Positions 34,196 to 42,441 of a DNA stretch of 64,000 nt are shown piece after piece (position 1 is the first letter of the stretch; each line of letters opens with the position of its first letter). A model generated the notes under the pieces. The model was not told where the DNA came from. It did not search any database and saw only the letters and a list, made by a program, of their open reading frames with translations. The position numbers were made by a program, and so were the translations under genes. The stretch spans positions 1-64,000 of the forward strand of contig NZ_JABBGE010000012.1 of NCBI RefSeq assembly GCF_012927245.1. The letters are read 5' to 3'. Source of the DNA: Streptomyces sp. R302 (GTDB lineage Bacteria > Actinomycetota > Actinomycetes > Streptomycetales > Streptomycetaceae).

Positions 34196-34813
34196 TCAGG
34201 CGCGGGCCGTGCCCGCCGGGAGGCGTTCCGCGCCGGTGCTGAGGGCGACCCGTACCGCCGTGTCGGCGATCCGGCGTGCCGACTCCTCGGGGGAGGCGGT
34301 GGCCTGCACGACGTGGCTCGCCGTCAGGCGGACCGCCGTGTCCACCGCCAGGTCCCGGGCGACCGGGTCGATCGAGGGCCAGGTCTCCGCCACGTACGTC
34401 CCCGCCATCGTCGTCGCCAGCTCGAAGGCGGCGGCGGAGCGCGTCGTCAGATAGGGGAGGAGGCCGCCCTCGCCGGTGCTCGTCAGCATCGCGCGGATGA
34501 GCGGATTGCGGCGGGCCAGCGTCAGCGTGAAGCCGACGGCGGCCTCCACGGCCGCGCGCAGGTCGTCCGGGTGGGCGTCCAGGCCCTGCTGGATGCCGAC
34601 CAGGCAGCGCTCCAGCTCGCGCCGGAACAGCGCCTCGCCGACCGCCTCCTTGGAAGGGAACTCGGAGTACAGCGTCTGCCGGCTGACGCCCACGTCACCG
34701 GCGAGATGGGCCATGCGCAGCTTGTCGAAGCCGTGCTCCGCGACCCGCTCGAAGGCGGCGTCGAGGAGCCGTTCGCGCAGCAGTGTCCGGACCGTCTCCC
34801 TGAAGCGTGCCAT
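34196..34813 (-). CDS. TetR-family transcriptional regulator
   Basis: This 205-residue regulator has a TetR HTH at about 10-60 (LLDAAFERVAEHGFDKLRMA, then VGVSRQTLYSEFPSKEA) and a helical ligand-binding domain. It is divergent from the DUF6230/DUF6114 operon, 208 bases away, so it is the natural candidate regulator of that operon. The intervening promoter contains the near-dyad TTGACAC / GTGTCCAA. ATG 34813 is the first start before the conserved HTH. Confidence 0.88.
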   Translation of the reverse strand: MARFRETVRTLLRERLLDAAFERVAEHGFDKLRMAHLAGDVGVSRQTLYSEFPSKEAVGEALFRRELERCLVGIQQGLDAHPDDLRAAVEAAVGFTLTLARRNPLIRAMLTSTGEGGLLPYLTTRSAAAFELATTMAGTYVAETWPSIDPVARDLAVDTAVRLTASHVVQATASPEESARRIADTAVRVALSTGAERLPAGTARA

Positions 34814-34882
34814 TGCGCCAGCCTAGAGCAGCGCCGGAACCCCTCAGGGCGGGCGACAGAACCACCGAGTCCGTCCGCACTC

Positions 34883-34912
34883 TTGACACAACTTCTCGCA
34901 GTGTCCAATTCT
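34883..34912 (+). promoter_or_regulatory. promoter of the DUF6230/DUF6114 operon with overlapping dyad
   Basis: A consensus -35 TTGACA at 34883-34888 is followed 18 bases later by AATTCT at 34907-34912 as a weak -10. The -35 lies inside the imperfect inverted repeat TTGACAC-11-GTGTCCAA (34883-34908), a plausible TetR operator that would block RNA polymerase. Confidence 0.5.
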
Positions 34913-35021
34913 CGAACAGGCGGCCACAGAGTGTCTGTCGTCCTCGGCCACCGGCCCCGGGCGTGGCCGTCCCTCATCCCACCCCGCGCCGTCGGCGCGG
35001 ACCCACGGTTGGAGAACCCTC

Positions 35022-35702
35022 ATGCAGAACGAGCCCAGAGGCGTCACCCGCTGGCGCAGATCGGCCTTCCTCGCCGTCCCCGCCTGCGCGGCGGTCGCGG
35101 CCATGGCCACCGCGATGGTCCAGGGCGCCCTCGCGGCGAACCTCTCCCTGACCAGCGTGCCGTTCACCCTCAGCTCCAAGACGGTGGCGGCCCCGCAGGG
35201 CATCGGCGCGGTCATGCACACCATCGACGCCGGCGGCCCCAAGGGCGCCGCGCAGGTCGGCATCGCCAAGGCCGGCCTCGACGGGATCTGCGTCCACGCC
35301 ACCCAGTCGGTCAACCTCCCGGTGATCGGCACCCTCGGCACCTGGTCGCTCAACATCTCCTCGCCCGCCGCCGAGACCCCGCTCACCAGCGACCAGCTGG
35401 CCAACGGCGCCGGACTCCAGGCCAACAAGCTCATCCTCGACGCGCAGGCGCTCAAGGCGGCCACCGCCACCCTGAACGCCTCCGACACCACCCCGAACGT
35501 CATCGGCGCCGCGGCCGACGGCGCCGGCATCAAGGCCACCGGCATCCAGGACGGCTCCGCGGGCCAGTTCGGCCTCGACGCCACCGGCGGCCGCACCGAC
35601 ATCAGCAACCTGAACGCCGACGCGAACGGTGCCACGATCGCCGGGGCCATCACGCTCCCCGACCTCGCGATCGCCATCAAGCACGGCGACACGGGCTGCT
35701 GA
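35022..35702 (+). CDS. DUF6230 family exported protein (1)
   Basis: This 226-residue protein has a positively charged start (MQNEPRGVTRWRRSAF), a hydrophobic signal or anchor and a possible cleavage site after GALA (about residue 38). The mature part is rich in Gly, Ala, Thr, Asn and Leu with a beta-rich look. Two cysteines remain in the mature chain, GICVHAT at about 89 and the very C-terminal Cys, suggesting a disulfide. DUF6230 is a Streptomyces family of unknown function usually paired with DUF6114. ATG 35022 follows GTTGGAGAACCC. First gene of a six-gene overlapping operon. Confidence 0.8.
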   Translation: MQNEPRGVTRWRRSAFLAVPACAAVAAMATAMVQGALAANLSLTSVPFTLSSKTVAAPQGIGAVMHTIDAGGPKGAAQVGIAKAGLDGICVHATQSVNLPVIGTLGTWSLNISSPAAETPLTSDQLANGAGLQANKLILDAQALKAATATLNASDTTPNVIGAAADGAGIKATGIQDGSAGQFGLDATGGRTDISNLNADANGATIAGAITLPDLAIAIKHGDTGC

Positions 35703-35851
35703 CACCCCCTCCGCACCACATGAGCACAGCCGCACCACCGCACCACGGCACCACCGCACGACCCGGACCCGGGACGGCGCGCCACCGCGGGGCGCGCCGC
35801 CCCGGACCGGCCCACCGCCCGCCCCTTCCGGACCGCTCCTGCGAGGCCCCC

Positions 35852-36397
35852 GTGACCAGCACCGACCCGCCCGCCCCCGAGGCCCCCGAGGCCTTCGAAG
35901 TCCCCGAAGTGCCCGAAGTCGCCGAGTCCGCCGAGGACTTCGAGCCCTCCGTCCCGGCCCGCGCCCGCCGCGGCTTCCGACGCTGGCGCCGCACCCGGCC
36001 GTTCTGGGCCGCCATGTGGATGGCCCTCGGCGGCTTCGTGATCTTCTTCCTGCCGCTGGCGCCGCTCGGCAGGATCCTCCAGGTGGGCGTCGGCGGCATC
36101 GCGGGCATGGCGGGCGGCGTCGTCATCATGGCGATGGCCCTGCTCGTCCTCGCCCTGCCGAGCCAGCGCCACACCGCCGGCACCCTCGCCGTCATCGCCG
36201 GCGTCGCCTCCTTCCCCCTCTCCAACCTCGGCGGCCTCTTCGTCGGCATGGGCCTCTCCGTCCTGGGCGGCGCCATGGCCTTCGCCTGGCTGCCCGAGAA
36301 GCCCGCCAAGCGCCCCGGCCGCCTGTCGCGCCGGCGCGAGAGCGTCACCGACGGGACCCCCGCGTCCCCCGCATCCGTTGGGAGCGGCTCCGTATGA
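35852..36397 (+). CDS. DUF6114 family membrane protein (1)
   Basis: This 181-residue protein has an acidic N-terminal region of about 40 residues (APEAFEVPEVPEVAESAEDF) and a basic RRGFRRWRRTRPFW segment. Four transmembrane helices follow from WAAMWMALGGFVIFFLP onward. The last, NLGGLFVGMGLSVLGGAMAF, is the best family signature. DUF6114 is found next to DUF6230 in Streptomyces; the function is unknown. GTG 35852 starts 150 bases after the first DUF6230 gene; the stop overlaps the next ATG. Confidence 0.78.
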   Translation: MTSTDPPAPEAPEAFEVPEVPEVAESAEDFEPSVPARARRGFRRWRRTRPFWAAMWMALGGFVIFFLPLAPLGRILQVGVGGIAGMAGGVVIMAMALLVLALPSQRHTAGTLAVIAGVASFPLSNLGGLFVGMGLSVLGGAMAFAWLPEKPAKRPGRLSRRRESVTDGTPASPASVGSGSV

Positions 36398-37179
36398 ACC
36401 CCCTCCACGCAGCGCCCCGCACCACGGGCGGCCCGCTCGCCCGGCTCGGCGCCGAAGGCGTCCGCGCCGCCGCCGGCTGGAACGCCCGGATGCTCGCCGA
36501 GGCCGCCGACGGCACCCGCCGGGGCACCCGCTGGGGCCGCGGCGCGCTCGCCCTCGTCCCCTCCTGCCTCGCGATCGGCGCGCTCGGCGCGGCCCTCGCG
36601 CAGGGCGCCCTCGCCGCCAACTTCAGCGTCACCGGACAGCCGTTCACCCTCACCTCCAACGGCGTCTCCGGCAGCGGTTTCGGAGCCATCGTCAACACCC
36701 CCGCCGTGGGCCGCCCGGACGGCACGACCACCACCGACACGGCGATGGCGCGCGTCGGCTTCGCCAGCGCGGGCCTCGCCGGACTGTGCGGGATCGTCCA
36801 CCAGTCGATCGCCGGCGTGCCGTACTCGCTCCTGCTCACCGGCGGCCAGACGGTGACCGCGACCCCGCCCGCGAGCTTCACCACCGACATCGACGCCTCC
36901 AACCTCTACCTCCAGGCGACCGAGCTCCAGGCCTACGGCCCCACCACCCTCCAGAACGCGGTCCTCGGCCAGTCCGCCGACCAGGTCACCGTCGCCGGCA
37001 AGCCGCTCACCGGCGCGCTCCCCGGCGGCTTCGGCCTCGGCTCGGCCGGCGGCGAGGGCGGCAGCTCCATCCGGCTGCACGGCCTCGACGCCACCGCGTA
37101 CGACGCCGAGATGGCCGGCGCGCTGGTCCTGCCGAACCTGAAGCTGAGGGTCGTCGCCGGAACGGCCACCGCATGCTGA
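36394..37179 (+). CDS. DUF6230 family exported protein (2)
   Basis: This 261-residue paralogue of the protein at 35022 has a longer basic N-terminus (TRRGTRWGRGALALVPSC), a hydrophobic anchor ending GALA, and a Gly/Thr-rich mature region. The Cys pair is conserved: GLAGLCGIVHQS and the C-terminal TATAC. The ATG at 36394 overlaps the upstream stop by four bases (ATGA). Two paralogues in one operon suggest a hetero-oligomer or different cargo, which is inference. Confidence 0.8.
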   Translation: MNPLHAAPRTTGGPLARLGAEGVRAAAGWNARMLAEAADGTRRGTRWGRGALALVPSCLAIGALGAALAQGALAANFSVTGQPFTLTSNGVSGSGFGAIVNTPAVGRPDGTTTTDTAMARVGFASAGLAGLCGIVHQSIAGVPYSLLLTGGQTVTATPPASFTTDIDASNLYLQATELQAYGPTTLQNAVLGQSADQVTVAGKPLTGALPGGFGLGSAGGEGGSSIRLHGLDATAYDAEMAGALVLPNLKLRVVAGTATAC

Positions 37180-37589
37180 GCCGGGCCCGCGCCGCGTACC
37201 GGTGGTTCCGGGCCTTCCGGCGCACCCGCCCCTTCTGGGGCGCGGTGTGGCTGGTGGCCGGCGGCTGGACCGTGCTCAAGTTCTCGCTCAGCTCCGTGCA
37301 GCTCATCGTCAGCACCGGCTTCGGCGGCGTCGCGGGCTACCTCGTCGGCGGCGGGATGATCCTCTGCGGGCTCATCCCGCTCGCCGCGCCCCGCCAGCGG
37401 TACACCTTCGGCCTCATCGGCTGCGTCCTCGCCGTGGTCTCCCTCGTCGTCTCCAACCTCGGCGGCTTCCTCCTCGGCATGGTCCTCGGTGTCCTCGGCG
37501 GCTCGATGACGGTCGGCTGGGGCGCCAAGCGCCCGCGCGGAGCGGCGCGGGCCGCCGCCGGAGCCGTACCCGAGGCGGTGGAGGGATGA
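37173..37589 (+). CDS. DUF6114 family membrane protein (2)
   Basis: This 138-residue protein has the basic start AYRWFRAFRRTRPFWGAVWL and four transmembrane helices, ending SNLGGFLLGMVLGVLGGSMT, closely paralleling the first DUF6114 protein but without the acidic N-terminal extension. The ATG overlaps the end of the upstream DUF6230 gene by seven bases, and the TGA overlaps the next ATG by four. Confidence 0.78.
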   Translation: MLSRARAAYRWFRAFRRTRPFWGAVWLVAGGWTVLKFSLSSVQLIVSTGFGGVAGYLVGGGMILCGLIPLAAPRQRYTFGLIGCVLAVVSLVVSNLGGFLLGMVLGVLGGSMTVGWGAKRPRGAARAAAGAVPEAVEG

Positions 37590-38215
37590 CGGCCGGGGCG
37601 GGCGTACGGGGACGGCGCAAGGCGGTCGCCGTCGTGGCCGCGCTGCTGCTCGCCGTCGCCACCGCGCTCACCTCCGGCGGGCCGAGCAGCGCCGCCGGCC
37701 GCCCGCCCGCCGCCGTGGAACCGCTCGGCGTACCGTTCCTGCCCAGCCCGTACCCGCTCCAGGTGCGCATCGACAGCATGGTCGCCGTCTCCCTGACCGT
37801 CGAGAAGGGCGTCACCATCCGGCTCTCCGACGGCACCTCCGTGGTGACGAACAAGTACACCTTCACCAAGCTGAAGATCCGCTCCCACATGAACGTGACC
37901 CAGCGGGCCGACGGCCACACCCTCGTCATCGACGTGCCGAACGAGGGCTCGCTCGGCGGCTACGACAGCGCCGGCCGGCCGGAGACCACGACGATGTGGG
38001 GGAAGATCAACCGGGTCTGCGTCCGCGTGATCTTCCAGATCTGCGAGGTCCAGGGGCTGCTCGACTTCTTCGGCTCCCTCATCCCGCTCACGGCCGGCGC
38101 GGAGGAGTTCGAGGGCGAGATCTACGCCATCCGGACCGTCGACGACCACGCCGAGCTCAACTCCACCGACAACCCCGTCCACCTCCCCGGAACGATCACG
38201 GTGACCACGCCATGA
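37586..38215 (+). CDS. uncharacterised exported protein of the DUF6230/DUF6114 operon
   Basis: This 209-residue protein has an N-terminal signal peptide (RGRRKAVAVVAALLLAVATA, with a likely cleavage near SSAAGRP) and a soluble beta-rich domain with SMVAVSLTVEKGVTIRLSDG, WGKINRVCVRVIFQICEVQG and TVDDHAELNSTDNPVHLPG. Two Cys, seven residues apart, could form a disulfide. I do not recognise the family. Four-base overlaps on both sides (ATGA) place it firmly in the operon, so it probably works with the DUF6230 and DUF6114 proteins at the cell surface. Confidence 0.7.
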   Translation: MTAGAGVRGRRKAVAVVAALLLAVATALTSGGPSSAAGRPPAAVEPLGVPFLPSPYPLQVRIDSMVAVSLTVEKGVTIRLSDGTSVVTNKYTFTKLKIRSHMNVTQRADGHTLVIDVPNEGSLGGYDSAGRPETTTMWGKINRVCVRVIFQICEVQGLLDFFGSLIPLTAGAEEFEGEIYAIRTVDDHAELNSTDNPVHLPGTITVTTP

Positions 38216-38916
38216 CCAGCTCCGCACCGCTCCGCCCCGAGGGCCGCACCCACTGGCGGCGCGCCCTCGCCGTCGCCGCCCCCGCACTCCTCGCCGCCGG
38301 CGGGATCGGCTCGGCGATGGCCACAGGGGCGCTCGCCGTCGGCCTGAGCGTCCAGGACCGGCCGGTCGACTTCACCACCAGCAGCCTGTACGGCACCCAG
38401 TACGGCGCGGCCGTCGTCGACCAGGCGGTCGTACGCGCCGACGGCACGGCCGGCAGCGTGCGGGTGCTGCGGATGGGCTTCGCCGACGGGGTCCTCAACG
38501 GGCTCTGCCTCAGCCGGCGCCAGCAGATCGCGGGAGCCACGTACACCCTGCTGCTCACCCTCGGCGACGACGACCCCGCCTCCTGGGAGATCCGCACCCG
38601 CAACACCGTCCTCGACCTGAGGAACGCCACCGGCGAGCTCGACATGGACGGCATCGTCGACCTCAACGTCAACGGCGCCGACGTCCGCACCGTCAAGGAC
38701 GCCTCCGGCGCGTACGTGCCGAACCCCCTCGGCGCCCCGCAGCACCGCTTCGGCATCCAGGCCCGCTACGCCAAGTTCGACCGGATCACCGGCACCGCCC
38801 AGGACTTCCAGATCCCCGGCCTGCTCACCACCCCCCGTCTCAAGCTCTCCGTGAAACCCGGCGCGGTCGCCTGCCCCGCCCCCGCCGCGCCCACGGGGAC
38901 ACCGGGGACGCCCTGA
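38212..38916 (+). CDS. DUF6230 family exported protein (3)
   Basis: This 234-residue third paralogue has a basic start (GRTHWRRALAVAAPALLAAG), a hydrophobic segment ending GALA-VGLSV, and a mature part more polar than in the other two. The Cys pair is again conserved (LNGLCLSRRQ and GAVACPAP), here followed by a Pro/Thr-rich tail. It is the last gene of the operon; no clear terminator follows within 70 bases. Confidence 0.75.
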   Translation: MTSSAPLRPEGRTHWRRALAVAAPALLAAGGIGSAMATGALAVGLSVQDRPVDFTTSSLYGTQYGAAVVDQAVVRADGTAGSVRVLRMGFADGVLNGLCLSRRQQIAGATYTLLLTLGDDDPASWEIRTRNTVLDLRNATGELDMDGIVDLNVNGADVRTVKDASGAYVPNPLGAPQHRFGIQARYAKFDRITGTAQDFQIPGLLTTPRLKLSVKPGAVACPAPAAPTGTPGTP

Positions 38917-38992
38917 GGGCTCGACGGCCGGTGGGGGAGGTGGTAATGATCGTGGCGGCCGCTCCGTCGTCGCCTTCGGGAGGAACCCTTTC

Positions 38993-39664
38993 ATGACCAC
39001 GGCGAAAGACCTGTTCATCCTTGCCATGGACCAGGATCCCGAACGCGCCGTGGGGCAGGGCGACCTCTCGCTCGCCCTCGCGGGAGCCGAACTGATCGAT
39101 CTCCTCGGCGCGGAGGCCGTCACCGTCGACGACGACCGCGTCGTGCCCGGCGGATCCGCGGAGCCGGGCGACCGGCTCCTCGGCGAGGCCGTGGCCGGTC
39201 TCACCCGGCAGGCCCCGTACGAGCGGATCGAGGACTGGCTCTGGCGCCGTGGCCGCGACCTCTCGGCCGGTTACCGGACCGCCCTGGAGGAGGACGGCGA
39301 GCTGGCGCCGAAGCGCGGCGGCCGGATGCCCTTCGGCAGGCAGCGCGTGGAACCGCTCGACACGCCGGCCCGTCGCCGGGCGGCCGAGCGCTGGGAGGAG
39401 CGGGAGCCCGTCCTGACCGCCCTCGCCTCGGCCCTGGGCATCGGCGTCGCCGCCCCCGCCCCCGCCCCCGCCCCCGCCGACGACGCGGCCGAGGGCGAGG
39501 ACGCGGACGAGCGGGAGTTCGCCGTGATCGAGCCCGGCTTCGAAGACGAGGCGGTCACGGCCGTGGTGGCCGCCGTGCACGACGCGGTCATGGAGCTGGA
39601 GGCCGTACGCCAGCGCCGCACCATCGAGGCCTCCGCCTTCGCCAACCTCTGGCGCGGCGTCTGA
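38993..39664 (+). CDS. GPP34 (GOLPH3/Vps74-like) family protein
   Basis: This 223-residue protein has the bacterial GPP34 pattern: TAKDLFILAMDQDPERAVGQ, then LSLALAGAELIDLLGAEAV, LLGEAVAGLTRQAPYERIED and a C-terminal helical region. Eukaryotic GOLPH3 binds phosphatidylinositol-4-phosphate and Golgi glycosyltransferases; the role of the many actinobacterial copies is unknown. An Ala-Pro repeat (APAPAPAPAD) interrupts the fold at about 150-160. ATG 38993 follows GGGAGGAA by seven bases. Confidence 0.8.
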   Translation: MTTAKDLFILAMDQDPERAVGQGDLSLALAGAELIDLLGAEAVTVDDDRVVPGGSAEPGDRLLGEAVAGLTRQAPYERIEDWLWRRGRDLSAGYRTALEEDGELAPKRGGRMPFGRQRVEPLDTPARRRAAERWEEREPVLTALASALGIGVAAPAPAPAPADDAAEGEDADEREFAVIEPGFEDEAVTAVVAAVHDAVMELEAVRQRRTIEASAFANLWRGV

Positions 39665-39673
39665 GCCGGGGCG

Positions 39674-39701
39674 GGCGGGCCCTCCTCGCTCCGGGCCCGC
39701 C
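39674..39701 (+). terminator. terminator after the GPP34 gene
   Basis: GGCGGGCCC / GGGCCCGCC form a perfect 9-bp stem with a 10-base loop, ten bases after the stop codon. Confidence 0.65.
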
Positions 39702-39710
39702 GGACAGGCC

Positions 39711-39876
39711 CTAGGCCGTGTCTTTCGGATCAGGTCGGATCAGCTCGCGGCGTCTGGTGCCGTGCATCGCAAGGCGGAGGAGGGAGTCCATGCGGAGCAT
39801 CGGCGACTGACGACAACGCGGCGAGGCGCGGTGCCAGACGCCGCGAGCCCGGCATGATCCGGAAGACACGGCCTAG
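39711..39876. mobile_element. 166-bp MITE-like palindromic element
   Basis: The element is bounded by near-perfect 22-bp terminal inverted repeats: CTAGGCCGTGTCTTTCGGATCA and the complement of TGATCCGGAAGACACGGCCTAG, with one mismatch. A second pair of arms lies just inside (GCTCGCGGCGTCTGGTGCC and GGTGCCAGACGCCGCGAGC), so the whole element can fold as a long hairpin. There is no coding capacity. It looks like a non-autonomous MITE mobilised by a transposase encoded elsewhere. CTAG at both ends may be the target duplication or part of the ends. Confidence 0.8.
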
Positions 39877-42332
39877 GGGCCAGGGAGGGCCGCCACCACG
39901 CCGGACAGCTGCACCCGGGAGCGGATCTGCAGCCGGGCGTAGACGTTCCTCAGGTGGTGGTCGATCGTCCGCGGGCTCAACGTGAGCCGGTCCGCGATCT
40001 CCTGATTGGTCGCCCCCTGCGCCGCCAGGCGGGCGATCAGCTGCTGCTGCGGCGTGAGGACGGCGAGGGCGGCCGGGCCGGAGCCGCCGGAGCCCTCGAC
40101 GCCGCCGGTCGCGCGCAGCTCCCAGCGGGCCCGCTCGGCCCAGCCGACGGCCGCGGCCCGTTCGAAGGTGACCAGGGCGTCGCGCAGCGGACCGCGCGCG
40201 TCGCCCGGCCGACGCCGGCGCCGCAGCCAGGTCCCGTACGCGAGCAGAGTCCGGGCCCGCTCGAAGTCGTTGCCGCAGCCCTCGTGGTGCCGCACCGCCT
40301 CGCCGAACCAGTACGCCGTCCGGTCGTCCTCCGCCAGGAGCGCCCGGCAGCGCGCCAGTTGGGCCGGGGCCGCCCGGTCCAGGCCCTGCGCGGCCCAGTC
40401 GGCGTACTCCTCCGTCACCTCCCGGGCCTCCGCACGGCGGCCCGAGACGGCGGCGGCCTCGACGAAACAGGGGGCCATCAGCATGCGGAGCGCGAAGTGC
40501 CCGCCCCGGGGCCCGGGGCGGACGAGCGGGGCAAGGCGGGCGGCCGCCTGGGCGGCGAGCCCGACGCCTGACTCCGCCCGGGCGAGCGCCCACTCGGCGA
40601 GCGTCGCGGCCTGGACGAGCCCGTGCGCGCGGGCGGTCGCGAGGGCCGCCCCGGCGTGCTCGGCGACCCGCCGCCCGTCCTCCCCGAGGACCGAGGCCGC
40701 GAGGGCCAGCACGGCGTGCTGATGGGCCGCCGCATTGGGCTGGCCGGTCCGTCCGGCGGCCCGCAGCCCCTCCCGCGCGTGGCGTGCGGCCCGGCTGTAA
40801 AGCCCCGCGCGCAGTTCGGCGTAGGCGAGGTGCTCCAGCGCGCGCGGGACCAGCGTCCCGCGCGGCTCCGCCCGGGCCAGGGCGAGTGCTCGGGCGTGGA
40901 TCCGGGCCGCGGCGGCGGTGTCGCCGAGCACGAGGGCAGCCGAGCCCGCCCGCAGCAGGAGCCGCGGTTCGGCCTCCGCGCCGTCCCGCGCGACCACGCG
41001 CGCGAGCGGCGGGCGGACCTCGGCGAGCCGTCCGCCGAGGGCGGCCCGCAGCCCGTCGGAGAAGTCGCGCTCCGGGCCCTCGGCGCCCCGCGCGCCGTCC
41101 AGCGCCGCCAGGCAGGCGGCGGCGTCACCGCCCGCCCAGGCCGCCTCCATCGCCAGGAACAGCGCGTCGGCCGCCTCGGCCGGCGCCCCGTCCCGTAACA
41201 GCCGGCCCGCCTGGAGCAGCGCCTCGTGGGCCTCCCGCACCGGACCGCCGGCCGCCGCCGCCAGCCCCCGCAACAGCAGGGCGCGGCCCGCGGCGAGCGT
41301 CCGCTCCGGGGTCACCGGCTCGGCGCGACGCCGCTCGCCCCAGGCGAGAGCCGGACCGCCGGGTCCGGCGGCGGCCACGGCGGCGCGTTCGAGGAAGGGG
41401 TCGGCGAAGCGCAGGGCGGGGCCGGTGCGCCCGAGAAGCCCGTCGGCGACGAGACCGTCCAGGGCTCTGGCCGGTGTGCGGGCCGCCCGTGCCGCCGTCC
41501 GCACCGTCTCGGCGGCGGCCACGCCCCCGCCGGACCGGGTCACCGTGGCCGCCAGGCAGAGCAGTCGGCGCGAGTCGACGGGCAGCGAACGCAGCAGCCC
41601 GCCGTACACCCGGCCGAGGACGTCGTCGTCGACGACGGGATCGGGCAAGGGGGCGCGTCCGGAGAGCCGCTCGGCGTCCAGGCGCCGTACGGCCGCGACG
41701 AGCACCCCGGGGTGCCCGGCCGTCTCGTGGAGGAGCCGCTCCCGTACGACGGCGGGCACCGGCACCGGGGACACCGCGTCGAGCAGGGCCCGCGCCGCGT
41801 CCGGCACCAGGCGTCCGAGGCGGACGCCCTCCGCTCCCGGCACCTCGGGCGGCCGGTGGTGCGCGGCCAGCGACACGAGCCAGCCCGGTCCCGCCGGTTC
41901 GCGCCACGCGGCGGCGAGCGCGGCCCGCGAGTGCGCGTCCCACATGTGCAGGTCGTCCAGGCACACCAGCGCGCCGCGCCCGGACAGCAGCCCCGCCAGG
42001 GCCCCGCGGAGACCGGCCGGTCCGCGTGCCTCCCGCAGCGCCCGGCGGGCAGCCGGCGCCGACGGGGCCAGCGCGGCGAGGAGCGCCCGCACCCCGCTCC
42101 ACGGCGCCCGGTGGCCGGGCGCGGCCACGCCGTAGGCGGCGCCGGGGAAGCCGCGGGCCGCGCGGGCCAGCAGCGTGGAGCGCCCGGTGCCGGGGCCGCC
42201 GGTGACGAGGAGCAGACCGCCGGAGCCGTCCGCGGCGCGGGCCGACAGCCTGGCCACGGCGGCGAGTGGGGCCCCGCATCCGTAGAGCTCCGGGCCTTCC
42301 GGGGAGGACGTCGCTCCGATCACCCGGACCAC
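39873..42332 (-). CDS. LuxR-family regulator with ATPase domain (LAL type)
   Basis: This 819-residue large regulator has a Walker A motif (TGGPGTGRSTLL) near residue 43, a Walker B motif (ALVCLDDLHMWD) near 125, a long TPR-like helical middle, and a C-terminal LuxR HTH at about 755-815 (TNQEIADRLTLSPRTIDHHL, then NVYARLQIRSRVQLSGV). LALs activate secondary metabolism or catabolic genes in an ATP-dependent way. The TAG stop codon (39873-39875) is formed by the end of the MITE, so the original C-terminus may have been longer or had another stop. GTG 42332 is the start; the cutinase gene upstream has the same orientation. Confidence 0.85.
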   Translation of the reverse strand: MVRVIGATSSPEGPELYGCGAPLAAVARLSARAADGSGGLLLVTGGPGTGRSTLLARAARGFPGAAYGVAAPGHRAPWSGVRALLAALAPSAPAARRALREARGPAGLRGALAGLLSGRGALVCLDDLHMWDAHSRAALAAAWREPAGPGWLVSLAAHHRPPEVPGAEGVRLGRLVPDAARALLDAVSPVPVPAVVRERLLHETAGHPGVLVAAVRRLDAERLSGRAPLPDPVVDDDVLGRVYGGLLRSLPVDSRRLLCLAATVTRSGGGVAAAETVRTAARAARTPARALDGLVADGLLGRTGPALRFADPFLERAAVAAAGPGGPALAWGERRRAEPVTPERTLAAGRALLLRGLAAAAGGPVREAHEALLQAGRLLRDGAPAEAADALFLAMEAAWAGGDAAACLAALDGARGAEGPERDFSDGLRAALGGRLAEVRPPLARVVARDGAEAEPRLLLRAGSAALVLGDTAAAARIHARALALARAEPRGTLVPRALEHLAYAELRAGLYSRAARHAREGLRAAGRTGQPNAAAHQHAVLALAASVLGEDGRRVAEHAGAALATARAHGLVQAATLAEWALARAESGVGLAAQAAARLAPLVRPGPRGGHFALRMLMAPCFVEAAAVSGRRAEAREVTEEYADWAAQGLDRAAPAQLARCRALLAEDDRTAYWFGEAVRHHEGCGNDFERARTLLAYGTWLRRRRRPGDARGPLRDALVTFERAAAVGWAERARWELRATGGVEGSGGSGPAALAVLTPQQQLIARLAAQGATNQEIADRLTLSPRTIDHHLRNVYARLQIRSRVQLSGVVAALPGP

Positions 42333-42359
42333 GCTACCGACCCGTATCGGACCGTGGAA

Positions 42360-42398
42360 GGTCCCCGGGACTGGGCACCGGCCCAGTCCCCGGGGACC
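42360..42398 (-). terminator. terminator of the cutinase gene
   Basis: A 17-bp near-perfect stem (GGTCCCCGGGACTGGGC / GCCCAGTCCCCGGGGACC) with an ACCG loop lies 44 bases downstream of the minus-strand cutinase stop codon. Confidence 0.75.
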
Positions 42399-42441
42399 CC
42401 GTTCTGTGACCGCGCACAGGGCGCGCGGTCGCCGCCGCGGG

